A stretch of 64,000 nt of DNA from Alphaproteobacteria bacterium (GCA_017307375.1 JAFKFH010000005.1:548792-612791); one strand, 5' to 3'. Positions 18,602-27,467 are shown, numbered from the stretch's first letter. A program made the numbers and translations. Notes: generated from the letters alone by a model not told the origin.

Positions 18602-19851
18602 CAGTCCTCGCAGGCGCGCTCCATGTCGTGGACATGATCCGCCGCGCCGGTCGGTGCAGGCGCCATCGCCGCGACGGTCGCGACCTTCGCGCCATGCTCC
18701 AGCGTCCGATGCACCGGGCAGCGATCGGCGATTTCCATCAGCCGGGCCCGCTGCGTCTCGTCGAGGTCGCCCGCGATCGTGATCTCGCGGGTGAACAAAT
18801 CGGGCGGATCGCGGTCCTTGGCCTTGCTGTGGTCGACGGCGACGCGAACCTTGGCCAGCGGCCAGTTCTTCTGCGCCGCATACATTCTCAGCGTCATCGC
18901 GGTGCAGGCGCCGAGGCCGGCGGCCAGCAGGTCGTAGGGCGACGGGCCGGACCCGAGCCCGCCGACCGAGACCGGCTCGTCGGCGAGGAAGCGGGCCGCG
19001 CCGGCGCGCACCGCCACCTGGAAGCGCCCTGCGCCGGTTTCCTCGACCACCACGCGGCCATCGGGCGCCTCGACCGGCTTGTCCTCGGCCGGCGCCGCCA
19101 GATAGCGCGAAGCCCAGGCGGCGATGACGTCGGCGGCATAGGCGGCATCGGCCGGCCGTGTCAGCAGATGGTCGGCATCGTCCAGCGTGACGAAGCTTTT
19201 CGGGTGGCGCGCCGCCTGGAAGATCATGCCGGCATTGTCGATGCCGACGGTCGCGTCGCGCGGCGCATGCATGACGAGCAGCGCCCGGTGCAGTTGCGCG
19301 ATGCGCGCGCCCTGGTCGTGATGGCGCAGATCGTCGATGAACGAGCGCCGCATCATGAACGGCCGGCCGCCCAGGTTGACCTGCGCCTCGCCCAGCTCCA
19401 TCAGCTGCTGCAGGCCGTCGCCGAACAGCGCGGTGACATGGCCTACGTCGAAGGGGGCCGCGATCGTCGCCACCGCCTTGATGCCCGGCAGGTCGCCGGC
19501 CGCGGCCAGCACCGCCGCGCCGCCGAGCGAGTGGCCGATCAATAGCCGCGGCGCCATGCCGGCCGCGGCCATCGCCCCGGCGGCGGCGACCAGGTCCTGA
19601 ACGTTGCCGCTGAAGGTCGTGTCGCCGAAATCGCCGCCGCTCTGGCCCAGCCCGGTGAAATCGAAACGCAGCACGCCGAAGCCGCGCGCGGTCAGCGCCC
19701 GCGCGATGCGCACCGCCGCCAGCGAGTTCTTCGTGCAGTTGAAGCAATGGGCGAACAGGGCGTAGGCCTGGGCCTGCCCCTCCGGCAGGTCCAGCAGGCC
19801 GGAAAGTTTCTGTCCGTCGGCCCCTGCGAAGTCGAAGCTGCGCTGCGCCAT
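18598..19851 (-). CDS. bifunctional alpha/beta hydrolase - OsmC family protein
   Basis: A 417-residue two-domain fusion. Residues 1-250 are an alpha/beta hydrolase with nucleophile Ser108 in GHSLGG, likely Asp199 (APRDATV) and His228 (DADHLL). Residues about 265-400 are an OsmC/Ohr-like domain with both redox cysteines, Cys316 in GLGACTAM and Cys378 in DRCPV. Such fusions are known in Proteobacteria; a role in detoxifying acylated or organic peroxides is inferred. It lies six bases downstream of a stand-alone OsmC gene. The C-terminus is Cys-rich (ACEDC). The stop overlaps the end of the plus-strand gene at 18601 by a few bases. Confidence 0.87.
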   Translation of the reverse strand: MAQRSFDFAGADGQKLSGLLDLPEGQAQAYALFAHCFNCTKNSLAAVRIARALTARGFGVLRFDFTGLGQSGGDFGDTTFSGNVQDLVAAAGAMAAAGMAPRLLIGHSLGGAAVLAAAGDLPGIKAVATIAAPFDVGHVTALFGDGLQQLMELGEAQVNLGGRPFMMRRSFIDDLRHHDQGARIAQLHRALLVMHAPRDATVGIDNAGMIFQAARHPKSFVTLDDADHLLTRPADAAYAADVIAAWASRYLAAPAEDKPVEAPDGRVVVEETGAGRFQVAVRAGAARFLADEPVSVGGLGSGPSPYDLLAAGLGACTAMTLRMYAAQKNWPLAKVRVAVDHSKAKDRDPPDLFTREITIAGDLDETQRARLMEIADRCPVHRTLEHGAKVATVAAMAPAPTGAADHVHDMERACEDC

Positions 19852-19856
19852 GACGC

Positions 19857-20243
19857 TCAGCCCAGCCGCGTATCGATCGGCAGGCCGCCCTTGAGGGTCA
19901 GGGTGACCGGCGTACGCTCGGCGATATCGGCCAGCCGCGCCCGCTGCGCGTCGTCGAGGGCACCTTCGAGCCGCAGCACGCGGTCGATGCGCTGCCGGTC
20001 GCCCTCGCGCACGAAATGCAAGTCGACATGCACGGCCGCGAGCGGCCAGCCCTTCCGCCCGGCATACATCTTCAGCGTGATCGCCGTGCAGGCGCCGAGG
20101 CTCGACAGCAGAAGGTCGTAGGGCGCCGGCCCGGCATCCTGGCCGCCGAGGGTGGCCGGTTCGTCGGCCACCAGCGCGTGGTGGCCGGTCTTGATGGTGA
20201 CGGCATAGGCCGTCTCGCCGATGCTGGCTTGCGCACGGGCCAT
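19857..20243 (-). CDS. OsmC family protein lacking the second cysteine
   Basis: A 128-residue OsmC-fold protein, closely related to the C-terminal domain of its neighbour ([20 protein letters not shown] versus PYDLLAAGLGACTAMTLRMY). Cys52 corresponds to the first redox cysteine, but the usual Cys-Pro is Thr111-Pro here, so the classic two-Cys peroxidase cycle should not run. It may be a single-Cys enzyme or a binding protein. It is six bases upstream of the fusion gene and 16 bp downstream of the pirin gene, in one minus-strand operon. Confidence 0.85.
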   Translation of the reverse strand: MARAQASIGETAYAVTIKTGHHALVADEPATLGGQDAGPAPYDLLLSSLGACTAITLKMYAGRKGWPLAAVHVDLHFVREGDRQRIDRVLRLEGALDDAQRARLADIAERTPVTLTLKGGLPIDTRLG

Positions 20244-20259
20244 GGTGATGATCCTCCGA

Positions 20260-21120
20260 TCAGGGCAGCGGCACGAATTCCTGGTTGTCGAGGTCGGGCA
20301 GCTTCATCCGGCCGGCACGCCAGTCGGCCTTGGCCTGCTCGATCCGCTCCTTCCGCGAGGAGACGAAGTTCCATTCGATGAACCGCGGCCCCACCGGTTC
20401 GCCGCCGAGCAGCATGACGATCGCCGGCGTCACCGCGCGGATCGCGATCGCCTCGCCGGGGGCGAAGACCAGCATGCGGCCGGCCGCGAAGGTTTCGCCC
20501 CCGACCTCGACCGCGCCGGCCGCGACATAGGCGGCGCGCTCGGGGTGGCCGCCCGGCAGTTCGGCCACCTTGCCGGCGTCGAGTGCCCAGTGGACGTAGA
20601 ACATCGGCGAATGGGTCCGGACGCCGGAACGGATGCCGTAGGCCTCGCCGGCCAGCACCTTGGCCCAGGCGCCCCGCTCGCCGTGCACCGGCATCTCGGC
20701 GCTCGAATAATGGACGAACGAAGGATCGGTCTCCTCGTCGGCCTCGGGCAGCGCTACCCAGGCCTGGATGCCGTGCATCGCGCCGCCTTGGGCGCGCGCC
20801 TTCTCGAAGCGCTCGGAATGGGTGATGCCCCGGCCGGCGGTCATCCAGTTGATCTCGCCCGGACGGATCGCGACCTCGGAACCGACGCTGTCGCGGTGCA
20901 TGATCTCGCCGTCGAACAGATAGGTGATGGTCGACAGGCCGATATGCGGATGGGGCCGCACGTCGACGCTGCGCGGCATGCCCCGGGGGAAGTCGACCGG
21001 CCCCATGTGATCGAAGAAGACGAACGGGCCGACCATGCGGCGGGCGGCCACCGGCAGGACGCGGCCGACCTCGAAGCCGCCGATGTCGCGGCGCCGTTGT
21101 TCGATGACGTGTTCGATCAT
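20260..21120 (-). CDS. pirin family protein (full two-cupin type)
   Basis: A 286-residue pirin with a Pirin N domain and C-terminal pirin domain. The metal-binding residues are visible as [13 protein letters not shown] and the HSE of GITHSERF. Family members bind iron and some show quercetinase activity or redox-sensing roles. The ATG at 21120 has a strong GGGGAGGG upstream. It sits between another, shorter pirin gene (separated by a 12-bp-stem hairpin) and an OsmC pair, which suggests an oxidative or electrophile stress operon. Confidence 0.9.
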   Translation of the reverse strand: MIEHVIEQRRRDIGGFEVGRVLPVAARRMVGPFVFFDHMGPVDFPRGMPRSVDVRPHPHIGLSTITYLFDGEIMHRDSVGSEVAIRPGEINWMTAGRGITHSERFEKARAQGGAMHGIQAWVALPEADEETDPSFVHYSSAEMPVHGERGAWAKVLAGEAYGIRSGVRTHSPMFYVHWALDAGKVAELPGGHPERAAYVAAGAVEVGGETFAAGRMLVFAPGEAIAIRAVTPAIVMLLGGEPVGPRFIEWNFVSSRKERIEQAKADWRAGRMKLPDLDNQEFVPLP

Positions 21121-21142
21121 CTCGGTCCCTCCCCGGGAGAAT

Positions 21143-21172
21143 GCCGCCCCACCCGGCGGCGGGTGGGGCGGC
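21143..21172 (-). terminator. 12-bp stem hairpin between two pirin genes
   Basis: A perfect 12-bp inverted repeat (GCCGCCCCACCC and complement) with a 6-base loop. There is no T-run on the minus strand, so it is more likely an intercistronic mRNA-processing or attenuation element than a full terminator. Confidence 0.5.
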
Positions 21173-21186
21173 GACTGCTTCTAGTA

Positions 21187-21885
21187 TCAGGCGGCGTCGA
21201 CGAGGACCAGTTCGGCATCCTCGATCGCCTTGACCCGGATCACCGGCTCGGCATGGACCGCCGCGCCGTCGCGGGCCTGGATCGCCACGCCGTTGACCTC
21301 GACCGAACCGACCGCCGGGACGAGATAGCCATAGCGGCCTTCGCCCAGCGCATATTCGACCGTCTCGCCGGCCTTCACCGTCGCGCCGAGCACGCGGGCA
21401 TCACTGCGGATCGGCAGCGCGTCCTCGTCGCCGGCGATGCCGGAGGCGAGCGTCACGAAGCGGCCCGAGCGGTCACCCTTGGGAAAGGGCTTGGCGCCCC
21501 AGGACGGGGTGCCGCCCTCCTCCGTCGGCAGGATCCAGATCTGGAAGATCCTGGTGGTCTCGTCCTCCAGATTGTACTCCGAGTGGCGGATGCCCGAACC
21601 GGCACTCATCACCTGCACGTCGCCCGCCTCGGTGCGGCCCTTGTTGCCCATCGAGTCCTGGTGGGTGATCGCCCCCTCGCGGACATAGGTGATGATCTCC
21701 ATGTTCCGGTGGGGGTGCGGCGGAAAGCCGGTACGCGACGCGATCTCGTCGTCGTTCCAGACCCGCAGGTTGCCCCAATGGACGCGCGACGGATCGTAGT
21801 AGTCGGCAAACGAGAAATGGTGCTTGGCCTTGAGCCAACCATGGTCGGCACCGCCGAGGCTTGCGAACTGTCTGCGCTCAATCAT
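21187..21885 (-). CDS. pirin family protein (YhaK-like)
   Basis: A 232-residue bicupin. The N-terminal metal site is in FPPHPHRNMEIITYV with later GIRHSEYN, and QDSMGNKG is conserved in YhaK-type pirins. It is shorter than, and only distantly similar to, the pirin encoded next to it. The 131 bp upstream contain a near-palindrome at 21970 that could bind a regulator. In E. coli YhaK is a ROS-sensitive cytoplasmic protein; a similar stress link here is inferred. Confidence 0.88.
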   Translation of the reverse strand: MIERRQFASLGGADHGWLKAKHHFSFADYYDPSRVHWGNLRVWNDDEIASRTGFPPHPHRNMEIITYVREGAITHQDSMGNKGRTEAGDVQVMSAGSGIRHSEYNLEDETTRIFQIWILPTEEGGTPSWGAKPFPKGDRSGRFVTLASGIAGDEDALPIRSDARVLGATVKAGETVEYALGEGRYGYLVPAVGSVEVNGVAIQARDGAAVHAEPVIRVKAIEDAELVLVDAA

Positions 21886-21969
21886 GATCTTCTACCTTCC
21901 TGGCCCCAATCATTGGCGCCTCACGAGATAGAAGATAAGCGCAGACCACGCGGCCCGAAATACCGGCGA

Positions 21970-21988
21970 CTGAAACGGATTGTTTCTG
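21970..21988. promoter_or_regulatory. candidate operator upstream of the pirin operon
   Basis: An interrupted palindrome, CTGAAAC / GTTTCTG (six of seven pairs) around five bases, lies 85 bp upstream of the YhaK-like pirin start. The size suits a dimeric regulator such as LysR or MarR types. No regulator gene is adjacent. Confidence 0.3.
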
Positions 21989-22016
21989 ACTGGCGACAAT
22001 GACCGCTTCGTCAACC

Positions 22017-22364
22017 TTATTTGTGACCAGAATGGCAAGATGCACCCGCCACCACGCTGAGACCGCGATCGGCCCGCAGCGGCTGCCAGATCGCGATCTC
22101 GCGCGGCCGGGCCAGCAGGCCGGGCAGCGCGTCATGCCAGGCCCGGCGATAGGGCCGGGCCAGTTGGACCGTCGCCACGTCATCGTGGTCGGCCCAGGTT
22201 TCGTAGAGCATGAAGCGCGTGGCACAGGCCGGATCGGCGTGCAGGACGGCCTCGTGAAAGGTCTCCTCCGACCGCATCGCGTCGAGCACGCCGTCGAGCA
22301 GGGCGCGAAAGACGCCGACCTTCTCCGGATAGACATCGAAGGTGATTGCATAGGTCACGGGCAT
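22017..22364 (-). CDS. antibiotic biosynthesis monooxygenase (ABM)-like protein
   Basis: A 115-residue small protein with the ferredoxin-like fold expected of putative quinol monooxygenases (YgiN-like). It has an N-terminal strand VTYAITFDVYP, FRALLDGVLDAMRSEETF and MLYETWADHDD. The start at 22364 is supported by an AGGAG-rich stretch; the longer frame to 22421 adds a non-family tail. It is upstream of and collinear with the pirin genes. Quinone or catechol oxidation would fit beside pirin/quercetinase-like proteins, but the enzyme activity is not proven by sequence. Confidence 0.78.
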   Translation of the reverse strand: MPVTYAITFDVYPEKVGVFRALLDGVLDAMRSEETFHEAVLHADPACATRFMLYETWADHDDVATVQLARPYRRAWHDALPGLLARPREIAIWQPLRADRGLSVVAGASCHSGHK

Positions 22365-22566
22365 TGCCTCCAACTCCTCTTCCATCGACCGGACGCTACG
22401 CGCGGCGATTCCGGCGGGCAATGACGTCGCTAGTCATGCGTTTGCGGCCCCGGGTGAGACGCCATGCAAAAAGAATGGGACGCGCGATCAAGCGGCGGCT
22501 GAAAAGGTCGGTTAGGGTCGCGCCGCCGCAGTATGGGCCGGCACCTATCAGGGGAGTTGGAGAGCG

Positions 22567-24084
22567 ATGTTTCGAAAGATCGGGGGAGCGGCCATCCTGG
22601 CCGCCTGCGCATGGGTGGGCGCGATTGGCCCGGCCAGCGCGGAGGAACGTATCGTCGGCGGTTTCGAATCCGCCAATGCCGCCTGGCCGATGCAGGTTTC
22701 GTTGCAGCGTACCGATACCAAGCAGCATGACTGCGGCGGGACGGTCATTTCCGACCAGTGGGTGCTGACGGCGGCCCATTGCGTCTTCCGCAACGGCCAG
22801 ACCGTGTCGACCGGCTTCTATATCGCCGTCGCCGGCACCAACCGCGTCGGCGACAGCACCGGCAACGTCTCGGCGATCACGCAGGTGATTCCCCATCCGG
22901 GGTACACGTCGAGCGGCTTCGACAACGATGTCGCGCTGCTGAAACTGGCCACGCCGCTGAACGTGATGAAGGCGACGCTGGTCTCGTCGGAGATGGAAGC
23001 GACGCTCGGCTCGGCCGGCACCACGGCCACCGTCATCGGCTGGGGCGGGATCTTCTCCGGCGGCCCGGGCTCGAACCTGCTGAAGCAGGTGTCGGTGCCG
23101 TTGGTCTCGGCCAGCAGCTGCGCGGCCTACTATACCAGCCGCTACACCAACAACATGATCTGCGCCGGCTTCCCCCAGGGCGGCTCGGATTCCTGCCAGG
23201 GCGACTCCGGCGGGCCGCTGTTCGTTGCCAACCGCCAGGGCGGTTCGGCCCAGATCGGCGTGGTATCGTTCGGCGACGGCTGCGCCGAGCCCAACATTCC
23301 CGGCGTCTACGCCCGGGTCGCCAACTACCGCAGCTGGATCGAGGGCTACGTGCCCGACGTGCGGTTCACCAACCCGATCGAATCGGGCTACTGGTCGGCC
23401 GACGGCGTCAACGCCGCCGCCATCGCGCTCGAACTGCGCTCGAACCGGCTCTACGGCGCCCTGCTGGTCTACCGCGCCAATGGCCAGCCGGTCTGGTACC
23501 AGACCGGCGGGACGATGACCTCGGCGACCAGCTACACCGGCAACTTGACCGAGTATGCCAACGCCTCCGGCCTCGACGACACCTACTATCTCGGCCCGAC
23601 CGCGTCGGGCACCGTCGGCACCGTGTCGATCAACTTCACGTCGTCGACCACCGGCACGCTGCAGATGGGCGGCGTCAACTGGACGATCCGCCGCTCCACC
23701 CTGGCCGCCGGCCGCCCGGTTCCCGGCAGCGGCCAGCCCGAGACCGGCTGGTACTACAGCGCGATCCAGGGCGGCCGCGGCTATTTCGTCGAGGCACAGG
23801 GCAATACCCTCCAGGTCACGACGCTGGGCTATGACGGCGACTACGGCAGCTCGAACGCCTTCTGGCCCTACACCTCGGGCAACACGGTCGCGGCCGCGGC
23901 CGGCGTCCAGCTCAATGCGCCGCTGATCTTTTGCACCGGCGGCGTGACGATCACCGGCACGGGCGGCAATCCGGCCTGCCAGTCGACCGGGATCAACATG
24001 CCGGTCTCGTTCGACACGCCATATCGCGCCAGCGTCACCCTGCCCAGCCAGTGGGCACTGCCGCTGACCCGCTACCAGTTCTGA
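22567..24084 (+). CDS. secreted trypsin-like serine protease with C-terminal repeat domain
   Basis: A 505-residue S1A protease. A Sec signal (cleavage near ASAEE) and a short propeptide are followed by the activation site R-IVGG (residues 29-32). The triad is His71 (TAAHC), Asp121 (DNDVALL) and Ser214 (GDSGGPL). Asp208, six residues before the Ser, predicts cleavage after Arg or Lys. Residues about 258-505 form a C-terminal region with two repeats (SGYWSADG...WYQTGG and TGWYYSAIQGGRGYFVE). Such repeats are seen in other bacterial secreted proteins; their function is unknown. It is a single-gene unit followed by a 9-bp hairpin. Confidence 0.92.
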   Translation: MFRKIGGAAILAACAWVGAIGPASAEERIVGGFESANAAWPMQVSLQRTDTKQHDCGGTVISDQWVLTAAHCVFRNGQTVSTGFYIAVAGTNRVGDSTGNVSAITQVIPHPGYTSSGFDNDVALLKLATPLNVMKATLVSSEMEATLGSAGTTATVIGWGGIFSGGPGSNLLKQVSVPLVSASSCAAYYTSRYTNNMICAGFPQGGSDSCQGDSGGPLFVANRQGGSAQIGVVSFGDGCAEPNIPGVYARVANYRSWIEGYVPDVRFTNPIESGYWSADGVNAAAIALELRSNRLYGALLVYRANGQPVWYQTGGTMTSATSYTGNLTEYANASGLDDTYYLGPTASGTVGTVSINFTSSTTGTLQMGGVNWTIRRSTLAAGRPVPGSGQPETGWYYSAIQGGRGYFVEAQGNTLQVTTLGYDGDYGSSNAFWPYTSGNTVAAAAGVQLNAPLIFCTGGVTITGTGGNPACQSTGINMPVSFDTPYRASVTLPSQWALPLTRYQF

Positions 24085-24110
24085 GCCCTCGGGCTCGGCG
24101 GGGTCCGTCA

Positions 24111-24133
24111 GGGGCGATCACCACGATCGCCCC
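24111..24133 (+). terminator. hairpin after protease gene
   Basis: A 9-bp perfect inverted repeat (GGGGCGATC and complement) with a 5-base loop, 26 bp after the protease stop. No T-run. Confidence 0.45.
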
Positions 24134-24327
24134 GGACAGGCCGTTATAGCGCGCTGCCGGGCGTACCGAAGCGGCGTCAAGGACAAAATAGCCGGACCGT
24201 GCCGGGAACATCCGGAATCACGACTTGCACGGATAGGTCACCGCGGGCGCCGATTGAGCGCTAAACTCCGGTCTCGAAGCGGTTCCCTCCGGCGATGGTT
24301 GGTCCCCTCTGCCGACCGGGAAGCCCA

Positions 24328-24357
24328 GGGGCGGAGAGCCGGTTGGCCCTCCGCCCC
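24328..24357 (-). terminator. hairpin near the end of the 2-hydroxyacid dehydrogenase gene
   Basis: A 9-bp perfect inverted repeat (GGGGCGGAG and complement) with a 12-base loop, 45 bp beyond the minus-strand stop. No clear T-run. Confidence 0.4.
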
Positions 24358-24402
24358 AGCTTCGCGCGCCAACTTCCGATCAAAAATCGGTAACCATATT
24401 CG

Positions 24403-25350
24403 TCATCCGAGCGGATCCTGCATTTCCGGGACCGGGGTCGGCACGGCGCGTCCGTTGGCAAAAGCCGCCACATTGGCGGTGACCATCGCCTGCATCGCAG
24501 CATGGGCATCCAGGGTATTGCCGCCGATATGCGGCGCCAGCACCACGTTCGGCAGGCCGCGCAAGGCCTCGGGAACCGTAGGCTCGCGCTCGAAAACGTC
24601 AAGGCCGGCAGCGCCCAGCGCACCGCTTTGCAGCAGGTCGATCAGCGCCGCCTCGTCGATCAGCGAACCGCGCGCGATATTCACCACGATCCCGTCGGTT
24701 CCCAAAGCCGCGAGAACCTCGCGGTCGACGACGTGACGGTTCGTGGCGTCGGCCCGCGCGGCAACCATCAGCACGTCGGCCCATTGCGCCAGCCCCGTCA
24801 GCGTCGGGTAATAGGCCCAGGGCGCCTCGGCCTTGCGCGTCCGGCCGTGATAGGCAACCTCGGTCTCGAACCCCGCGACCCGGCGCGCGATCCGCTCGCC
24901 GATCGCCCCCAGGCCGAACACGCCGACCCGCCGGCCGGTGAGGCCGCGTGCCGGCGGCATGCGAGTGACCGGCGGCCCGGCCCAGCGCCCCTCGCGCACG
25001 AAACGGTCGGCCGCGGGGATCTGCCGGACGGCGGCGAGCAGCAGTGCGAGGGCGAGATCGGCGACCGCGGCGGCATTGGCCCCCGGGCTATGCGCCACCA
25101 TGATACCGCGTGCCCGCGCTGCGGCGAGGTCCACGCCCTCGTATCCCGACCCGTAGCAGCAGACGAGTTGCAGGCCCGGCAGGCGGTCCATCAGCGCCGC
25201 ATCGGTCGTCTGGGTTCCCATGGTGACCAGGACGTCGACGGTCGCGGGCGGCGTTCCGCCGGACAATGGCCCGCTCACCGTGCCGAACGGCGCCAGCCGC
25301 TCGGCCAGCGCGGGTGGAAAGGGGCAGGCTAGAAGAATCGAGAGTGTCAT
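24403..25350 (-). CDS. D-isomer-specific 2-hydroxyacid dehydrogenase
   Basis: A 315-residue NAD(P)-dependent oxidoreductase of the GyaR/GhrB type. The Rossmann motif GVFGLGAIG lies in the middle, with the catalytic Arg in NIARGSLID, the Glu region in FEREPTVPE and the catalytic His in LAPHIGG. HSPGANAAAVADLAL is the conserved linker helix. It probably reduces glyoxylate or hydroxypyruvate, or oxidises the matching hydroxyacids. ATG 25350 is used because the upstream extension is not family-like. It is a monocistronic minus-strand gene. Confidence 0.88.
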   Translation of the reverse strand: MTLSILLACPFPPALAERLAPFGTVSGPLSGGTPPATVDVLVTMGTQTTDAALMDRLPGLQLVCCYGSGYEGVDLAAARARGIMVAHSPGANAAAVADLALALLLAAVRQIPAADRFVREGRWAGPPVTRMPPARGLTGRRVGVFGLGAIGERIARRVAGFETEVAYHGRTRKAEAPWAYYPTLTGLAQWADVLMVAARADATNRHVVDREVLAALGTDGIVVNIARGSLIDEAALIDLLQSGALGAAGLDVFEREPTVPEALRGLPNVVLAPHIGGNTLDAHAAMQAMVTANVAAFANGRAVPTPVPEMQDPLG

Positions 25351-25475
25351 GCCGGCACCGACCGAATAGCGGAAAGGATGCAGGCATAGCATGGTCCGCC
25401 GCCAAGGTCAGCGGAGCCGAGCCGGCCGGGGCGCAGCGCCGCCGAGGCGACCGACCCGTGCCGGCACATCCGGAC

Positions 25476-25607
25476 TCAGTCGCGGCGGATCTTGACCCGC
25501 TTCAGGATCTGGTCGGCCTCGATCCCGCTCGCATACCATGCGAGACCGCCGAGGCTGACGGCCATCAGGGTCCAGGCGATGGTCATCGTGGTCAGGAGAG
25601 CGTCCAT
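25476..25607 (-). CDS. 43-residue single-span membrane miniprotein
   Basis: An open frame starting MDALLTTMTIAW, with one hydrophobic segment (about residues 4-25) followed by a basic tail (LKRVKIRRD). The ATG is preceded by GGAGA at a good distance; a second in-frame ATG lies five codons upstream. It is divergent from the Na+/H+ antiporter gene (start 25716). It resembles small membrane proteins that accompany transporters, but no family is recognised and coding status rests on the ribosome site and membrane-like composition. Confidence 0.5.
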   Translation of the reverse strand: MDALLTTMTIAWTLMAVSLGGLAWYASGIEADQILKRVKIRRD

Positions 25608-25715
25608 TTGCTGATTCTCCATATTTCAGTTCGATGAAACCCTGCCTCGGAAAGCTGTAACTGTCTGTCAGATCATGTTTGTAACCGTCGTGAAATGCCG
25701 GGGATTCTCCAGTAG

Positions 25716-27332
25716 ATGAATACCGTCAGCCTCGTCCTGATCCTGCTGCTGGCGGTCGTGGTCAGCGCGGCCGTCGCCCGAATGCTGCCCGCCGCCATCC
25801 CGCGGCCGCTGGTCCAGATCGCCCTGGGTGCCGCCATCGGGCTGGCCACCGATTACCGCGCGGTGCTCCATCCGGACGTCTTCTTCCTGCTGTTCCTGCC
25901 GCCGCTCCTGTTCCTCGACGGCTGGCGCATGCCGCGAGAGGACCTGTTCCGCGACCGCTCCGCCATTCTCGGCCTCGCCTTCGGCCTCGTCTTTTTCACC
26001 GTGCTGGGTGCCGGGGTGTTCATCCATTGGCTGATACCGGCCATGCCCCAGGCCGTCGCCTTCGCGCTGGCCGCGGTGCTGTCGCCGACCGACGCGACCG
26101 CGGTTTCGGCGATCCTGCGGCGCATGCCGCTGTCGCGCCGGACGATGAGCCTGATCCAGGGCGAATCGCTGCTCAACGATGCCTCGGGCCTGGTCTGCCT
26201 GCGCTTTGCCGTGGCCGCGGCGCTGACCGGCGGGTTCTCGCTGGGCGACGCCGCCCTGGAATTCGTCTGGCTGGCGGCGGGCGGCATCGCCGCCGGACTC
26301 GCGGTCGCCTGGGCCATCGTCATCGCCAAGGAATGGGTCGGCCGCCATTTCGGCGAGGACAGCGGCTCGCAGATCCTGATCAGCCTGCTGATCCCGTTCC
26401 TTGCCTATCTCGCCGCCGAACGTCTCGGCGCCTCAGGGATCCTCGCCGCGGTCGCCGCCGGCATCGCCATGAGCTTCGCCGAAACCGGCGGCCGGGCACA
26501 GCCGACCACCCGCCTGCACCGCCGCACGGTGTGGGACGCGCTGCAGTTCACCGCCAACGGCATCATCTTCGTGCTGCTGGGCGAGCAACTGCCCGACATC
26601 CTGGCCTCGGCCCCGCGCACCGTGGCGACGGTGGGGCAGGAAAATCCGTGGTGGCTCGCCTGGTGGGTGCTGGCGATCTCGGCCGGGTTGCTGACGCTGC
26701 GCTTCGCCTGGTCCTGGGGTTACGTAAGATTGACCGGCCTGACGGTCGACGGGGTGCTGCCGACCGTTCGCATGAATGCGGTGATGGCGCTGGCCGGGGT
26801 GCGCGGCGCGGTGACACTGGCCGGCGTGCTGACGCTGCCGATGACGCTTGGCGACGGGCAGCCCTTCCCGGCCCGCGACCTTGCGATCTTCCTGGCGACC
26901 GGCGCGATCATCGTCTCGCTGCTGGTGGCAAGCCTCGCCCTGCCGCTGCTGCTGCGCGGGATGCCGCTACCGGCCGATCACACCCACGATGCCGAGGAGG
27001 CCGCCGCCCGCCGCGCTGCGGCGGAGGCCGCGTTGACCGAGATCGACGGCATGCGCCACCGCCTGGCCCATGCCAGCGGCGACGGCGACCTGCACGTCAC
27101 CATTGCGGCCCGGGTGATGGAACCTTATCGCCATTTCCTCGACGGCGACGGCCGCGACCTGCCCGCGTCGGAAAAGCAGCGCATGGCCGAGATCGAACGG
27201 CAGATGCGCCTCGCCGCGATCCGCGCCGAGCGCGGCGAGATCTTCAGGCGTGTCCGCAGCCGCCAACTCGGCAGCGAAACCGCAAGACGCCTGATCGGCG
27301 AGCTCGATCTTGCCGAAGCCCGGTACCTGTGA
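25716..27332 (+). CDS. CPA1-family Na+/H+ antiporter
   Basis: A 538-residue inner-membrane antiporter with about 12 spans. The CPA1 hallmarks are FLPPLLFLDGW and the ion-site motif LSPTDATAVSAI (the NhaP/NhaG family often has Asp in this position), plus GESLLNDASG. The C-terminal 130 residues are a cytoplasmic helical tail rich in Arg/Ala/Glu. It exchanges Na+ or K+ for H+ in pH and salt homeostasis. No strong ribosome site is visible before ATG 25716. It is followed by the tRNA-Ile2 gene on the opposite strand. Confidence 0.9.
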   Translation: MNTVSLVLILLLAVVVSAAVARMLPAAIPRPLVQIALGAAIGLATDYRAVLHPDVFFLLFLPPLLFLDGWRMPREDLFRDRSAILGLAFGLVFFTVLGAGVFIHWLIPAMPQAVAFALAAVLSPTDATAVSAILRRMPLSRRTMSLIQGESLLNDASGLVCLRFAVAAALTGGFSLGDAALEFVWLAAGGIAAGLAVAWAIVIAKEWVGRHFGEDSGSQILISLLIPFLAYLAAERLGASGILAAVAAGIAMSFAETGGRAQPTTRLHRRTVWDALQFTANGIIFVLLGEQLPDILASAPRTVATVGQENPWWLAWWVLAISAGLLTLRFAWSWGYVRLTGLTVDGVLPTVRMNAVMALAGVRGAVTLAGVLTLPMTLGDGQPFPARDLAIFLATGAIIVSLLVASLALPLLLRGMPLPADHTHDAEEAAARRAAAEAALTEIDGMRHRLAHASGDGDLHVTIAARVMEPYRHFLDGDGRDLPASEKQRMAEIERQMRLAAIRAERGEIFRRVRSRQLGSETARRLIGELDLAEARYL

Positions 27333-27372
27333 CCCTGCCCAAGCCATCGCCTCGGATCATCATAAGGGAAGT

Positions 27373-27448
27373 TGGTGGGCCCGGCAGGACTCGAACCTGC
27401 AACCAGACCGTTATGAGCGGCCGGCTCTAACCATTGAGCTACAGGCCC
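27373..27448 (-). tRNA. tRNA-Ile2 (anticodon CAU, lysidine-modified type)
   Basis: A 76-base cloverleaf with encoded CCA. The acceptor stem GGGCCTG pairs with CGGGCCC (one G-T pair), the D-arm has GCTCAATGGTTAGAGC and the anticodon loop reads CTCATAA. The T-arm GCAGGTTCGAGTCCTGC is canonical. The body matches the E. coli ileX layout rather than initiator or elongator Met tRNA, so the CAU anticodon is probably modified by TilS to read AUA. It lies downstream of rpoD on the same strand. Confidence 0.88.
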
Positions 27449-27467
27449 AGCGCCCGGAAAACAGAAC

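Larger units (their letters stand above)
24085..24402. other. 318-bp intergenic region with two hairpins
   Basis: The gap separates the convergent protease and 2-hydroxyacid dehydrogenase genes. It holds two perfect inverted repeats, listed separately, and no coding signal, tRNA or mobile-element end that I can see. Confidence 0.6.

Noticed and set aside
22396..22896. Minus-strand frame opposite the protease start
   Set aside because: No ribosome site or family; it overlaps the protease signal region and gives no plausible product.
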